Numbered from the stretch's first letter, positions 54,757-63,485 are shown. The stretch is DNA of 64,000 nt from DATKOF01 sp035524795 (GCA_035524795.1 DATKOF010000021.1:12034-76033); one strand, 5' to 3'. Made by a program: numbers and translations. Notes: generated from the letters alone by a model not told the origin.

Positions 54757-55406
54757 GGGCATTTCACTATCAGCGTTTCGTCCAGCGCCACGACCCGCCG
54801 TTTGGTTTCCGCGCCGTAAAGTCCGGTGCCGCAGGTCAGCGCGCCAAGCGGGGCAACCGTATCGTCGTTACCCTGCCATGCCACGCTGACGCGGACGGAT
54901 TGATTGTAGGTATAACCAAGGGGAGCGGGCGCAGCAGGGCAGGCGGCGACGGTATTCCCTATGTCCTCTACGCAGCCGCGCGCGCTGATGATGCCGCCCA
55001 CCCGGTTGCCGCCCGCGACTTGGGATTCGGTGTAACCGTTCAGCAGGCCGTCCCATAACGCGAGGTCATAGGTCGCCATCTGATTTCCGTCGCAGGCACT
55101 GGTTGCGCAGTTGGTGATCGCGCCGGTCAAAAGCTGGTTGTAAGCGACGCCGTCGCCGAGGGGGGTGGCCACCGGTGCTCCCGCGATATAGGTGGAAACC
55201 GGGACGGGGAGGGTTCCGTTAAGGTTGCTGTTTGCGCGTATCCGCTCGGCCATGTCGTTGGCGAATGAGAGCGCTTCCTGGCGCTGAAACGCCTCGAACG
55301 AAGCGCGTTGCCCCTTGGCCATCAGGCCGGCGATGCCGAGCAATCCGAACAGCAGGATCACCAGCGTGACCAGCACTTCGATCAGGGTGAAGCCGCGACT
55401 CAGCAT
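54753..55406 (-). CDS. pilV: Minor pilin PilV
   Basis: 217 residues. Short leader MLSRG followed by FTLIEVLVTLVILLFGLLGIAG, the prepilin motif with Glu at +5, then LMAKGQRASFEAFQRQEALSFANDMAERIRAN, the PilV hallmark. Overlaps fimT by 7 bp and pilW by 4 bp. Confidence 0.92.
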   Translation of the reverse strand: MLSRGFTLIEVLVTLVILLFGLLGIAGLMAKGQRASFEAFQRQEALSFANDMAERIRANSNLNGTLPVPVSTYIAGAPVATPLGDGVAYNQLLTGAITNCATSACDGNQMATYDLALWDGLLNGYTESQVAGGNRVGGIISARGCVEDIGNTVAACPAAPAPLGYTYNQSVRVSVAWQGNDDTVAPLGALTCGTGLYGAETKRRVVALDETLIVKCP

Positions 55407-55969
55407 GGCAGCGGTACCGCCTGATGGTTGGGATTGAAATCGACCACGGTTGCCCTGCCTGAAAGCCCGAACAAAATGCCGCGGATTTTATTATTGCTGA
55501 GGTCGGTGTCGCCCATGTCGTCGATGACAAAGACGCCGTCGTTGGTGGTGGGTACGCCGGTGCGGACGACGCGGCCATCGGGACGGAAGATAATGTCGCT
55601 CGCGAAATCATCGACGTTGGTGCACACCCTGATATTGCCGGACAGGCCGTTAACGATCTTGATCTCTTCGCCGACGTCGTAGGCGGCATTGTCGTTCCTG
55701 TCTACATAGATGCGCCAGCCGTCTGTCCACGTGGTGCCGGTCCTTTCGAAATAGACGCGACGGCTGCTTTCGATTGCTTGAGCGCGCGCCAGAGCGAAGT
55801 CAGCCATGATGTCGGATGCGGTGGTGCGTACACGCTGGGTCGCGACAAAATCGTTGAATGCGGGAGCCGCCAGGGTGATCAGAATGGCCGCAACGAGCAT
55901 CACGACCATCATTTCGATCATCGTAAACCCCGTCAATGGGCGGGATCGCGCTGTCAATGCGGAGTGCAT
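55400..55969 (-). CDS. fimT: GspH/FimT-type pseudopilin
   Basis: 189 residues. Leader ending at G14 (PLTG) then FTMIEMMVVMLVAAILITLAAP with Glu at +5. The GspH/FimT domain is seen in ATQRVRTTASDIMADFALARAQAIESSRRV and later RTGVPTTNDGVFVIDDMGDTD. ATG at 55969 has GGGAAG upstream and lies inside the 3' end of the preceding pilin gene (16-bp overlap). Confidence 0.88.
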   Translation of the reverse strand: MHSALTARSRPLTGFTMIEMMVVMLVAAILITLAAPAFNDFVATQRVRTTASDIMADFALARAQAIESSRRVYFERTGTTWTDGWRIYVDRNDNAAYDVGEEIKIVNGLSGNIRVCTNVDDFASDIIFRPDGRVVRTGVPTTNDGVFVIDDMGDTDLSNNKIRGILFGLSGRATVVDFNPNHQAVPLPC

Positions 55970-56430
55970 CCGGTGTCTTCCCAGAGACAATCACCGCCGG
56001 TGTTGTAAGTCAGATTACCGTCGGTCTCGCGCCAGTGCTGTTGCAGATTGTTGATGACCAGCGTTCCGTCGCCGTCCAGCGGTCCGCCCGATACCGGTGC
56101 CAAGGATATCGTATACGTTGGTGTAACTCCTGCGGCCTGCGCCGGGACGGTGAAACGCAGCCCGTTTGAACTGGTATCGTATTTGCCGGCAATTTCGGTG
56201 GGAGGCTGCATATTGAGCGTGGCGAGATCGGCGGCATACCACCGCTGATCGAGCAGGTACTGTTCCTGCCGTTGCGCGATATCCATCAGAAATTGTTGAC
56301 CGGCTGAGCGCAGCCCCTTTCTTACCTGATTCTGATACGAGGGATAGATCAGGGTGACCAATATCGCGAGGACGGCGACGACTATCATCAGCTCGACGAG
56401 GGTAAAACCGGAAAAGGAATGACGGCGCAT
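55954..56430 (-). CDS. pilE: Type IV minor pilin PilE
   Basis: 158 residues. Leader ending at G8 then FTLVELMIVVAVLAILVTLIYPSYQNQVRKG, the classical N-methylated pilin start. The layout TAGQQFLMDIAQRQEQYLLDQRWYA is that of the minor pilin PilE found at the head of fimT-pilV-pilW-pilX-pilY1 operons. First gene of this minus-strand operon; divergent from a Fur-family gene over 184 bp. Two cysteines near the end (GDCLWEDTGC) form the D-region disulfide. Confidence 0.9.
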   Translation of the reverse strand: MRRHSFSGFTLVELMIVVAVLAILVTLIYPSYQNQVRKGLRSAGQQFLMDIAQRQEQYLLDQRWYAADLATLNMQPPTEIAGKYDTSSNGLRFTVPAQAAGVTPTYTISLAPVSGGPLDGDGTLVINNLQQHWRETDGNLTYNTGGDCLWEDTGCTPH

Positions 56431-56576
56431 TGTTTAAGCTCTCCCTAGAGTTGGCATGTTAGTGATGGCTATTGATCAAATCTACTTGCCTCCGACAAAC
56501 GGCTACTTTGCTGGAATAAGCGGAAGACCGCGTTTTTATGGTTATTCGACGATCCGGCCTGCAGCTTCAGGCAATG

Positions 56577-56593
56577 ATTAGACAAGGTCTAAT
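56577..56593. promoter_or_regulatory. Perfect dyad, candidate operator of the Fur/Irr-like gene
   Basis: ATTAGAC-AAG-GTCTAAT, a perfect 7-3-7 inverted repeat ending 21 bp before the start codon of the Fur-family gene and followed by an AT-rich stretch. Position and symmetry suggest autoregulation by the homodimeric regulator. No second full copy is seen in the window. Confidence 0.6.
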
Positions 56594-56614
56594 TATTAAT
56601 TTAATATTTCAAAT

Positions 56615-57046
56615 ATGGTGAAAAATGAATATAGCCTTAGCCGGGATAATTTGCCCGAAATGTTGCGCAGTCATGGCATAACGCCGACTCATCAGCGCAT
56701 CGAGATTGCTCATGTACTGTTCTCCCGACAGGAACATCTGTCTGCCGACCAGATCCTGGCGATAGTCAATGGCCGCACGCCTGAAACTTCGAAAGCGACG
56801 GTTTATAACACGCTGAATTTGTTTCTCGACAAAAAGTTGATACGCGAAGTCATCGTGGATCCCAGCAAGGTTTTCTATGATCCCAACACGAAGCCGCATC
56901 ATCATTTTTATAATGTTGATAGCGGGGAATTGATGGATATCGATGCCAGCGGCGTTCACATTTCCGGATTGCCGCCATTGCCTGCGGGCATGGCCACCGA
57001 AGGCGTTGATGTCATTGTCCGCATTCGTTCCAGCAGTGCCTCCTGA
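56615..57046 (+). CDS. Fur-family regulator, Irr-like
   Basis: 143 residues. Fur fold: winged helix with THQRIEIAHVLFSRQEHLSADQI and SKATVYNTLNLFLDKKLIREV, then a dimerisation domain starting with KPHHHFYNVDSGELMDID. The HHHFY...GELMDI pattern resembles Irr/PerR-type regulators. The C-terminal zinc cysteines (CxxC pairs) are absent: there is no cysteine in the protein. It probably senses iron, heme or peroxide. The start has no Shine-Dalgarno; leader AT-rich. Divergent from pilE, upstream of a tRNA and nrdAB. Subfamily is inferred. Confidence 0.85.
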   Translation: MVKNEYSLSRDNLPEMLRSHGITPTHQRIEIAHVLFSRQEHLSADQILAIVNGRTPETSKATVYNTLNLFLDKKLIREVIVDPSKVFYDPNTKPHHHFYNVDSGELMDIDASGVHISGLPPLPAGMATEGVDVIVRIRSSSAS

Positions 57047-57067
57047 TACAATTACCGACCTTCCCGC

Positions 57068-57140
<73 letters not shown>

Positions 57141-57302
57141 CCGTTATTACCGTTTTATTTCCCAGTCGTTTCAGGCCGGCTCCAGCGGTGTTTTCGATGT
57201 TTTTCTCTGCCTAATTTTTGGGCAGTTTTCCGTGTCTTAACAATCGAATCCATGCAATTTTGCAAGTAAAAACTAGGAGGTAAAAAAAGTTTCAAAAAGC
57301 TA

Positions 57303-57332
57303 TTGACGCCGATTAATTTCGAACACTAGAAT
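57303..57332 (+). promoter_or_regulatory. Promoter of nrdAB
   Basis: -35 TTGACG (57303-57308), 18-bp spacer, -10 TAGAAT (57327-57332). The -10 lies inside the first NrdR-like box. The 5' leader to nrdA is about 95 nt. Confidence 0.65.
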
Positions 57333-57338
57333 TAGTCG
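57323..57338. promoter_or_regulatory. NrdR box 1 (candidate)
   Basis: ACACTAGAATTAGTCG matches 11 of 16 positions of the remembered NrdR consensus acaCwAtATaTwGtgt and covers the -10. NrdR represses ribonucleotide reductase genes when dATP is high. Confidence 0.6.
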
Positions 57339-57353
57339 TGACATCTGTTTTAC

Positions 57354-57369
57354 ATACAACATATAGTGG
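57354..57369. promoter_or_regulatory. NrdR box 2 (candidate)
   Basis: ATACAACATATAGTGG matches 13 of 16 consensus positions. Its centre is 31 bp from that of box 1, the spacing (three helical turns) typical of NrdR box pairs. Confidence 0.65.
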
Positions 57370-57434
57370 TTTCAGATATTACAAAGACCAAGTAAAAATT
57401 TTAATGAAATGAAAGAGTAAGGAGAAAACCACTC

Positions 57435-60281
57435 ATGCAACTGGCTGCCAATATTTCGCGTGCTGCTACCTCGGTGCGGTTTTCAGCGGAAGAAAATATA
57501 ACGAATCCAGCTCCCTACAGCGATTACAAAATCATCCGACGTAACGGCGCCGTCGTTGGTTTCGAGCCAGCCAAGATTTCGATTGCGATGACCAAGGCAT
57601 TCATCGCCGTCAATGGGGGGCAGGGGGCTGCTTCAGCCCGGGTGCGCGAGGTGGTCAGCGCGCTGACGGATGCAGTGGTGAGCGCTTTGCTGCGGCGACG
57701 GCCGGGCGGCGGCACCTTCCATATCGAGGATATCCAGGATCAGGTCGAGCTTGCATTGATGCGCGGGGGGGAGCACGAAGTCGCGCGTGCCTACGTGCTG
57801 TACCGCGAAGAGCGTGCGCGCGCCAGGCAGCAGGAAACGCAGACACAGGCGGCGGCCGTGCGTCCGCAACTCAACGTCACCGAAAATGGCGCCACGTGCC
57901 CGCTCGATATGGTGCGGCTTACCGCGCTGGTGCATGAGGCATGCGACGGGTTGGGAAGCGCCGTCGACGCTGAACTAATTCTGGAAGGAACGGTAAAGGA
58001 CCTCTACAACGGCGTGCCGATGACCGAGGTGCGCAAATCGCTGATCCTGTCGGCGCGCGCGCTGATCGAGAAGGACCCCGCCTACAGCTACGCTACCGCG
58101 CGCCTGCTGCTGCATTCGTTGCGGCTCGAAGCGGTCGGCGAAGAAATCACGCAGGCCGTGATGCGGTCGCGCTATGCGGATGTCTTTCCACGGCTGATCG
58201 CAAAAGGCATCGAGGCCGAGTTGCTTGATGAACGCATCGCTGGCTATGACCTGGCGCGTCTCGGTGCGGCGCTTGATGCAAGCCGCGATTTGAAATTCGG
58301 GTATCTCGGGCTGCAGATTCTCTATGACCGTTATTTTCTGCACACGGGTGGACGGCGCATCGAATTGCCGCAGACCTTTTTCATGCGGGTCGCAATGGGG
58401 CTTGCGCTTAATGAGCCTGAAGGGTCGCGCGAAGCCCGCGCCATCGAATTTTACGATGTGCTGTCATCGTTCGATTTCATGAGCTCGACGCCGACGCTGT
58501 TCAATTCCGGCACGCGCCGCTCCCAACTCGCCAGCTGCTACCTGACCACGGTATCGGACGATCTCGACGGCATTTATGAGGCGATCAAGGAAAACGCGAT
58601 GCTGCAGAAGTACGCGGGCGGACTCGGCAACGACTGGACACCGGTGCGCGCGCTGGGATCGCATATCAAGGGCACCAACGGCAGGTCACAGGGTGTAGTG
58701 CCGTTTCTGAAAGTGGTCAACGATACCGCGGTGGCGGTCAATCAGGGCGGCAAGCGCAAGGGCGCGGTGTGCTCGTATCTCGAAACATGGCACCTCGACA
58801 TCGAGGAGTTTCTCGAACTGCGCAAGAATACTGGCGACGATCGTCGTCGCACCCACGACATGAACACCGCAAGCTGGATTCCCGACCTGTTCATGAAGCG
58901 CGTGATGGAAAACGGCGAGTGGACGCTGTTCTCGCCGTCCGATGTGCCCGACCTGCACGACAAATACGGCAAGGCCTTCGAGCAAGCCTATATCGCCTAC
59001 GAAGAAAAGGCCGCCGATGGCAGGATCAAGCTGTTCAAGAAAATCCCGGCCACGCAGTTGTGGCGCAAGATGCTGACGATGTTGTTCGAGACCGGACACC
59101 CATGGATCACGTTCAAGGATCCCTGCAACGTCCGTTCACCGCAGCAGCACGTCGGCGTCGTGCACAGCTCGAATCTGTGCACCGAAATCACCCTGAATAC
59201 CAGCGACGACGAGATTGCGGTCTGCAACCTGGGATCCATCAATATGCCGGCGCATCTGGATGCGGCGACCGGTCAGTTCGATCTGGCAAAACTGAAAAGC
59301 ACGGTCGGCACCGCGATCCGCATGCTCGACAACGTGATCGATCTGAATTATTACTCGGTCAACAAGGCGCGCAGCGCCAATTTCAAGCACCGGCCGGTCG
59401 GTCTCGGCATCATGGGATTCCAGGACTGCCTGCACCTGCTGCGCATTCCGTACGCGTCGCAGCAGGCGGTTGAATTCGCCGACCGCTCGATGGAGGCGGT
59501 CGCGTATACCGCATACTGGGCGTCGACCGATCTTGCCGAAGAGCGCGGTTCCTATTCGACCTTCAGGGGGTCGCTGTGGGATCGGGGGATATTTCCGCAC
59601 GAGTCACTCCGGTTGCTGGCCACCGAACGCGGCGGCTACCTGGAAGCCGACATGTCGGTAACACTCGACTGGGAGGCGTTGCGCGCGCGGGTCAGGCAGG
59701 TCGGCATGCGCAACTCGAACTGCCTTGCCATCGCGCCGACGGCGACGATCGCCAACATCACCGGCCTGTCGCAGAGCATCGAGCCCACTTACCAGAATCT
59801 CTATGTGAAATCGAATCTGTCGGGAGAATTCACCGTCACCAACGACTATCTGGTCGCCGACCTGAAGAAACTCGGCTTGTGGGACGAGGTGATGATCGCC
59901 GATCTCAAATATTTTGACGGCTCTCTGGCAAGGATAGATCGCATCCCGCCCGAAATCCGCGATCTTTACGCGACGGCGTTCGAGATCGAGCCCAAGTGGC
60001 TGGTCGAATGCGCGGCACGCCGCCAGAAATGGATCGATCAGTCGCAGTCGCTCAACATCTATATGGCGGGCGCTTCGGGCAAGAAGCTCGACGAAACCTA
60101 CAAGCTCGCCTGGGTACGCGGGCTGAAGACGACCTATTACCTGCGCACCCTGGGCGCCACGCACGCCGAGAAGTCCACGGTCAAGGCCGGCGCGCTCAAT
60201 GCGGTGCCGAGCGACGGCGGGGTCGCGGCCGAACCGAAATTCTGCTCCATCGACAATCCCGAGTGCGAAGCCTGCCAGTAA
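57435..60281 (+). CDS. nrdA: Ribonucleoside-diphosphate reductase alpha subunit (class I)
   Basis: 948 residues. It reduces ribonucleotides to deoxyribonucleotides. N-terminal ATP-cone at about residues 30-130 (KIIRRNGAVVGFEPAKISIAMTKAF), the dATP sensor. Active-site cysteines lie in SQLASCYLTTV, SNLCTEITLNT and the C-terminal NPECEACQ pair; NCLAIAPTATIANITGLSQSIEP is conserved. GGAG stands 11 bases before the ATG. It is cotranscribed with nrdB 118 bp downstream. Confidence 0.96.
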   Translation: MQLAANISRAATSVRFSAEENITNPAPYSDYKIIRRNGAVVGFEPAKISIAMTKAFIAVNGGQGAASARVREVVSALTDAVVSALLRRRPGGGTFHIEDIQDQVELALMRGGEHEVARAYVLYREERARARQQETQTQAAAVRPQLNVTENGATCPLDMVRLTALVHEACDGLGSAVDAELILEGTVKDLYNGVPMTEVRKSLILSARALIEKDPAYSYATARLLLHSLRLEAVGEEITQAVMRSRYADVFPRLIAKGIEAELLDERIAGYDLARLGAALDASRDLKFGYLGLQILYDRYFLHTGGRRIELPQTFFMRVAMGLALNEPEGSREARAIEFYDVLSSFDFMSSTPTLFNSGTRRSQLASCYLTTVSDDLDGIYEAIKENAMLQKYAGGLGNDWTPVRALGSHIKGTNGRSQGVVPFLKVVNDTAVAVNQGGKRKGAVCSYLETWHLDIEEFLELRKNTGDDRRRTHDMNTASWIPDLFMKRVMENGEWTLFSPSDVPDLHDKYGKAFEQAYIAYEEKAADGRIKLFKKIPATQLWRKMLTMLFETGHPWITFKDPCNVRSPQQHVGVVHSSNLCTEITLNTSDDEIAVCNLGSINMPAHLDAATGQFDLAKLKSTVGTAIRMLDNVIDLNYYSVNKARSANFKHRPVGLGIMGFQDCLHLLRIPYASQQAVEFADRSMEAVAYTAYWASTDLAEERGSYSTFRGSLWDRGIFPHESLRLLATERGGYLEADMSVTLDWEALRARVRQVGMRNSNCLAIAPTATIANITGLSQSIEPTYQNLYVKSNLSGEFTVTNDYLVADLKKLGLWDEVMIADLKYFDGSLARIDRIPPEIRDLYATAFEIEPKWLVECAARRQKWIDQSQSLNIYMAGASGKKLDETYKLAWVRGLKTTYYLRTLGATHAEKSTVKAGALNAVPSDGGVAAEPKFCSIDNPECEACQ

Positions 60282-60399
60282 AGCCGGAAGCCGAGAGCGC
60301 CGGATTAAACGTGACGGGCGGAGCCAATCAATGCAATGGATAGGAACACTGCATCTGTTGCCTGTCGTCCACCCATAAAACCTATAAAGGAGACTCATC

Positions 60400-61530
60400 A
60401 TGTTGCAGTTTGAAGAGAGTGCGGCTCGCGCCGGCAGCGTAGTGCCGGTGCCCGGTGCCCCGCAATCCCCGGCCGACTTGGATCCCGCGGAGACCACGAC
60501 TTCGTCACAGTTTCGGCGCGTGAGCGCCGCTGACAAGCGGGTCATCAACGGACAGACCGACGTCAACCAGCTGGTGCCGTTCAAATACAAATGGGCATGG
60601 GAAAAATACCTGTCCGCCTGCGCCAATCACTGGATGCCTCAGGAAATCCAGATGAGCCGCGACATCGCGCTGTGGAAGGACCCCAACGGGTTGACCGAGG
60701 ATGAGCGCCGCATCATCAAGCGCAATCTGGGATTTTTCGTGACCGCCGACTCGCTGGCGGCGAACAATATCGTGCTCGGCACCTACCGGCATATCACCGC
60801 GCCGGAATGCCGGCAGTATCTGCTGCGTCAGGCGTTCGAAGAGGCGATCCACACCCATGCCTATCAGTACATCGTCGAGAGCCTTGGTCTCGACGAGGGC
60901 GAGGTGTTCAATGCCTATCACGAGGTCGGTTCGATACGCGACAAGGACGAGTTCCTGATCCCGTTCATCGACACGCTGACAGATCCTGCATTCAGGACCG
61001 GCACTCCGGAAAACGACCAGAAGCTGCTGAAGAGCCTGATCGTGTTCGCTTGCATCATGGAGGGACTGTTCTTCTATGTCGGTTTCGCGCAGATTCTCTC
61101 GCTTGGCCGGCAGAACAAGATGACCGGCGCCGCCGAGCAATACCAGTACATCCTGCGCGACGAGTCCATGCACTGCAATTTCGGCATCGACCTGATCAAT
61201 CAGATCAAGCTCGAAAATCCCCAGTTGTGGACGGCGGAGTTCCGCGACGAGATTACGGATCTTATGCGCAAGGCAGTTGATCTCGAATACCGTTACGCGG
61301 AGGACACCATGCCGCGCGGCGTGCTGGGACTCAACGCGCCGATGTTCAAGGAGTATCTGCGCTATATCGCCAACCGGCGCTGCCAACAGATCGGGCTGGA
61401 TCCGATGTTCGAGGGGGCGACCAATCCGTTCCCCTGGATGTCCGAAATGATCGACCTGAAGAAAGAGCGGAATTTTTTCGAAACCCGTGTCATTGAATAT
61501 CAAACAGGAGGCGCACTCAGTTGGGACTAA
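60400..61530 (+). CDS. nrdB: Ribonucleoside-diphosphate reductase beta subunit (class I)
   Basis: 376 residues. Di-iron ferritin-like subunit that holds the radical: iron-ligand helices are seen in RQAFEEAIHTHAYQYIVESL and YILRDESMHCNFGIDLINQI. AAGGAG precedes the ATG. The N-terminal about 35 residues are variable. The end overlaps a possible TTG start of the next gene; AGGAGG in its last codons may serve that gene. Confidence 0.95.
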   Translation: MLQFEESAARAGSVVPVPGAPQSPADLDPAETTTSSQFRRVSAADKRVINGQTDVNQLVPFKYKWAWEKYLSACANHWMPQEIQMSRDIALWKDPNGLTEDERRIIKRNLGFFVTADSLAANNIVLGTYRHITAPECRQYLLRQAFEEAIHTHAYQYIVESLGLDEGEVFNAYHEVGSIRDKDEFLIPFIDTLTDPAFRTGTPENDQKLLKSLIVFACIMEGLFFYVGFAQILSLGRQNKMTGAAEQYQYILRDESMHCNFGIDLINQIKLENPQLWTAEFRDEITDLMRKAVDLEYRYAEDTMPRGVLGLNAPMFKEYLRYIANRRCQQIGLDPMFEGATNPFPWMSEMIDLKKERNFFETRVIEYQTGGALSWD

Positions 61531-61568
61531 GCTTGCTCGAACGCAGATACCCACGGAACCGACGTCGC

Positions 61569-61826
61569 ATGCATACCATCACCGAATGTCACGCTGAAGA
61601 AAACTATACGCTGTGGTTGCGTTTCAACGACGGGCTGGAAGGCCGCGTCTACCTCGGTGATCTGGTTTACACCAAATACTTCCGGATGCTATGCGATGTC
61701 AACACTTTCAACCGGGTCGTGCTTGATCCGGTCGAGAACACGGTGATGTGGGAGGGCGGCATCAAGCTCGATCCGGAGGTGCTGTACCGGGATTTGGCGA
61801 GCAAGATGCAGTCCGCGCTGCACTAG
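61569..61826 (+). CDS. DUF2442 family protein
   Basis: 85 residues from the ATG at 61569. The pattern ITECHAEENYTLWLRFNDGLEGRVYLGDLV...VVLDPVENTVMWEGGIKLDPEVLY is that of DUF2442, small proteins of unknown role often found near toxin-antitoxin genes. A TTG at 61521, inside the nrdB end, has AGGAGG 10 bases upstream and would add 16 basic residues; the family N-terminus favours the ATG. Probably read through from nrdAB. Confidence 0.82.
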   Translation: MHTITECHAEENYTLWLRFNDGLEGRVYLGDLVYTKYFRMLCDVNTFNRVVLDPVENTVMWEGGIKLDPEVLYRDLASKMQSALH

Positions 61827-61843
61827 CAGCCGCGCCAGCTGTT

Positions 61844-62398
61844 TCAGTGCAGGTGGCGGTTGCGGGGGTTCGGCTGAAAGCTGGCTGACGGCGCGGTCTG
61901 CTCTTCGGCCGCCGGGCGGGTCCGGCGGTCTTCCTCGAACAACTGGTTCACCAGCGAAGTTACCTGCGCCACCCTGTCGGCGTTGAAGTGCGCGGACAGC
62001 AGCGAAGCAAGGTCTTCCTCCATGCACTGGCGCCGGATTTCGTGGATCGATTCCGGAGTCGGCCCGACGAAGATTTGCCGGAACTCCTCCTTGCCGCTGT
62101 CATCGTAGTAGGTGACGGTGATTTCCGAGGCATGCTGAGTGAGCGGCCCCAGCGCCTGAAAGGCTTCCTTCAGGCGGTTGTGAAAGCTGCGCCCGACCAT
62201 GCCGGTCCAGCAGATATCCAGAGTCTGTTCCTTGGCATCGAGGCGGATGCCGGGTTCTTCGCGCTCGATGCTGTGCGCCTTGGCGATGGTTTCGACTTCA
62301 ATATAGTCGAGCCAGTTGCGCAACGCCTCTTCGACCTGCAGCAGGTGAACTCCTTTGCACAGGAACGCCGTGCCGTGAACGTGGACTTCCATTTGCAT
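61844..62398 (-). CDS. Conserved hypothetical protein (possibly DUF6806-like)
   Basis: 184 residues. It starts MQMEVHVHGTAFLCKGVHLLQVEEALRNWLDY and has EEPGIRLDAKEQTLDICWTG and ITVTYYDDSGKEEFRQIFVGPTPESIHEIRRQCMEEDL. The sequence reminds me of a betaproteobacterial family of unknown function (DUF6806), with modest confidence. Mixed alpha/beta, soluble, no signal peptide. The last about 35 residues are a disordered Pro/Ala/Arg tail. It converges with the DUF2442 gene. Confidence 0.7.
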   Translation of the reverse strand: MQMEVHVHGTAFLCKGVHLLQVEEALRNWLDYIEVETIAKAHSIEREEPGIRLDAKEQTLDICWTGMVGRSFHNRLKEAFQALGPLTQHASEITVTYYDDSGKEEFRQIFVGPTPESIHEIRRQCMEEDLASLLSAHFNADRVAQVTSLVNQLFEEDRRTRPAAEEQTAPSASFQPNPRNRHLH

Positions 62399-62593
62399 AA
62401 TGAACTTTCGGTATCAAAGGCGGTAGGTGCCGCACATGATTTTGAAATGGCAAATGATATCACCTGTGGATTAAGGCATCGGACTGAAAAGGCTTTTTTC
62501 GGCAACCTTTCGCCCGCCTTCCGATTTCTCCGTTAACATTTGAACTGCATCACTCCCCACTTGCGTTTTCATGCATAAAGAACTAATTTAGCA

Positions 62594-62626
62594 TATACTC
62601 TGTCAAACGTCGTGCAATGCAACGTT
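62594..62626 (+). promoter_or_regulatory. Putative hicBA promoter and operator
   Basis: TATACT at 62594-62599 is a good -10. Just after it lies an imperfect dyad AACGT-N11-ACGTT (62606-62626) over the expected transcription start, as for an autorepressed toxin-antitoxin operon. No convincing -35. Confidence 0.4.
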
Positions 62627-62683
62627 TTGTGCCGAACGACAGAAGATCGATGGCTTATTCTATATAGAGAGAATGAGCGCGCT

Positions 62684-62995
62684 ATGGCAAAAATTACTTT
62701 CAAAATGACTGTCCCCGCAGAAGTGCATCAGGAAGGGGCTTGGTTCTATTCGTCCTGTCCTCTGCTGGATGTTCATAGTCAAGGCAGAAGTGAAAAAGAG
62801 GCCTTGCACAACTTGATTGAAGCGTTGCAGGTATTTATCGAGACCTGCTACGACGCTGGTACTCTCGATCAGGTATTGCGGGAGCGCGGATTTGAAACTG
62901 ATCACGAAAATGTGAAAATCCCGGCTGGGCAACGTGCGGTGGATGTACCGTTCGCATTAATCGCTCGCCGCCATGCCGAAGCTCACGCCCGTTGA
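62684..62995 (+). CDS. hicB: HicB-type antitoxin
   Basis: 103 residues from ATG 62684. The partly degraded RNase H-like HicB fold is shown by WFYSSCPLLDVHSQGRSEKEALHNLIEALQVFIETC. There is no separate C-terminal HTH or ribbon-helix-helix of usual length, so DNA binding, if any, uses the N- or C-terminal strand. It overlaps hicA by 23 bp. An upstream in-frame ATG at 62612 is unlikely. Confidence 0.85.
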   Translation: MAKITFKMTVPAEVHQEGAWFYSSCPLLDVHSQGRSEKEALHNLIEALQVFIETCYDAGTLDQVLRERGFETDHENVKIPAGQRAVDVPFALIARRHAEAHAR

Positions 62996-63209
62996 TTGGA
63001 AAACGCTCGAAAGGATATTTGTTGACGGAGACGGTTGGACACTGAATCGTCAAAAAGGAAGCCACCGAAGCTATACGAAACCAGGGCATCTCCGGCCTGT
63101 CATCATTCCAACTTATGACGAAATTGGTGTAGACATTATTAAATCTAATATGCGTACCGCCAATATGAGTCGAGAGCGGTATTTTGAGCTTCTAGCTATT
63201 CATGGATAA
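62973..63209 (+). CDS. hicA: HicA-type mRNA interferase toxin
   Basis: 78 residues. dsRBD-like HicA fold with the catalytic His in RQKGSHRSYTKPG and VIIPTYDEIGVDIIKSNMR. It cleaves mRNA independently of the ribosome when free of HicB. Order hicB-hicA is the reverse of the commonest one but well known. Ends in a terminator overlapping its stop. Confidence 0.88.
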   Translation: MPKLTPVDWKTLERIFVDGDGWTLNRQKGSHRSYTKPGHLRPVIIPTYDEIGVDIIKSNMRTANMSRERYFELLAIHG

Positions 63210-63228
63210 CCCGCTTCGGCGGGTTTTT
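63208..63228 (+). terminator. Terminator of hicBA
   Basis: Stem AACCCGC / GCGGGTT with TTCG loop and T-run (TTTTTG), starting at the hicA stop codon. Confidence 0.85.
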
Positions 63229-63442
63229 GTTGTACTAATGTTCAAAATTTGAACGGTACTAGAACAGCAAATCCAAGTTGGCATCGCGGATCGTTGTAAG
63301 ACCGGGAAGGAAGGCCGAGAAATCAGCCTTTTTTGTTGCCCATTTCTAACCACGGTTAGCTAATTAACCTCGGTTAATCTCGGTTTTCGCTCGGGCGTCC
63401 CTGTTACATTCAAAGGGATGCACTACCCCCCCTACTAATTAT
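63229..63442. other. Intergenic tract between hicBA and the tRNA cluster
   Basis: 214 bp without a supported gene. It contains a weak hairpin AAGGC...GCCTTTTTT near 63313-63334 and repeated TAACC/GGTTA units at 63350-63385. It may be remnant sequence left by insertion of the toxin-antitoxin module. Confidence 0.5.
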
Positions 63443-63471
63443 TTGACAGCAATCGTAAAACACCGCAAAAT
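63443..63471 (+). promoter_or_regulatory. Promoter of the tRNA-tuf operon
   Basis: Perfect -35 TTGACA (63443-63448), 17-bp spacer, -10-like CAAAAT (63466-63471), 14 bp before tRNA-Tyr. The distance suits a stable-RNA promoter. Confidence 0.65.
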
Positions 63472-63485
63472 CGCGAGTTTCGTTC

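Noticed and set aside
63229..63442. Additional tRNA or tmRNA-like gene before tRNA-Tyr
   Set aside because: No cloverleaf or tag frame can be drawn; short repeats and one weak hairpin only.
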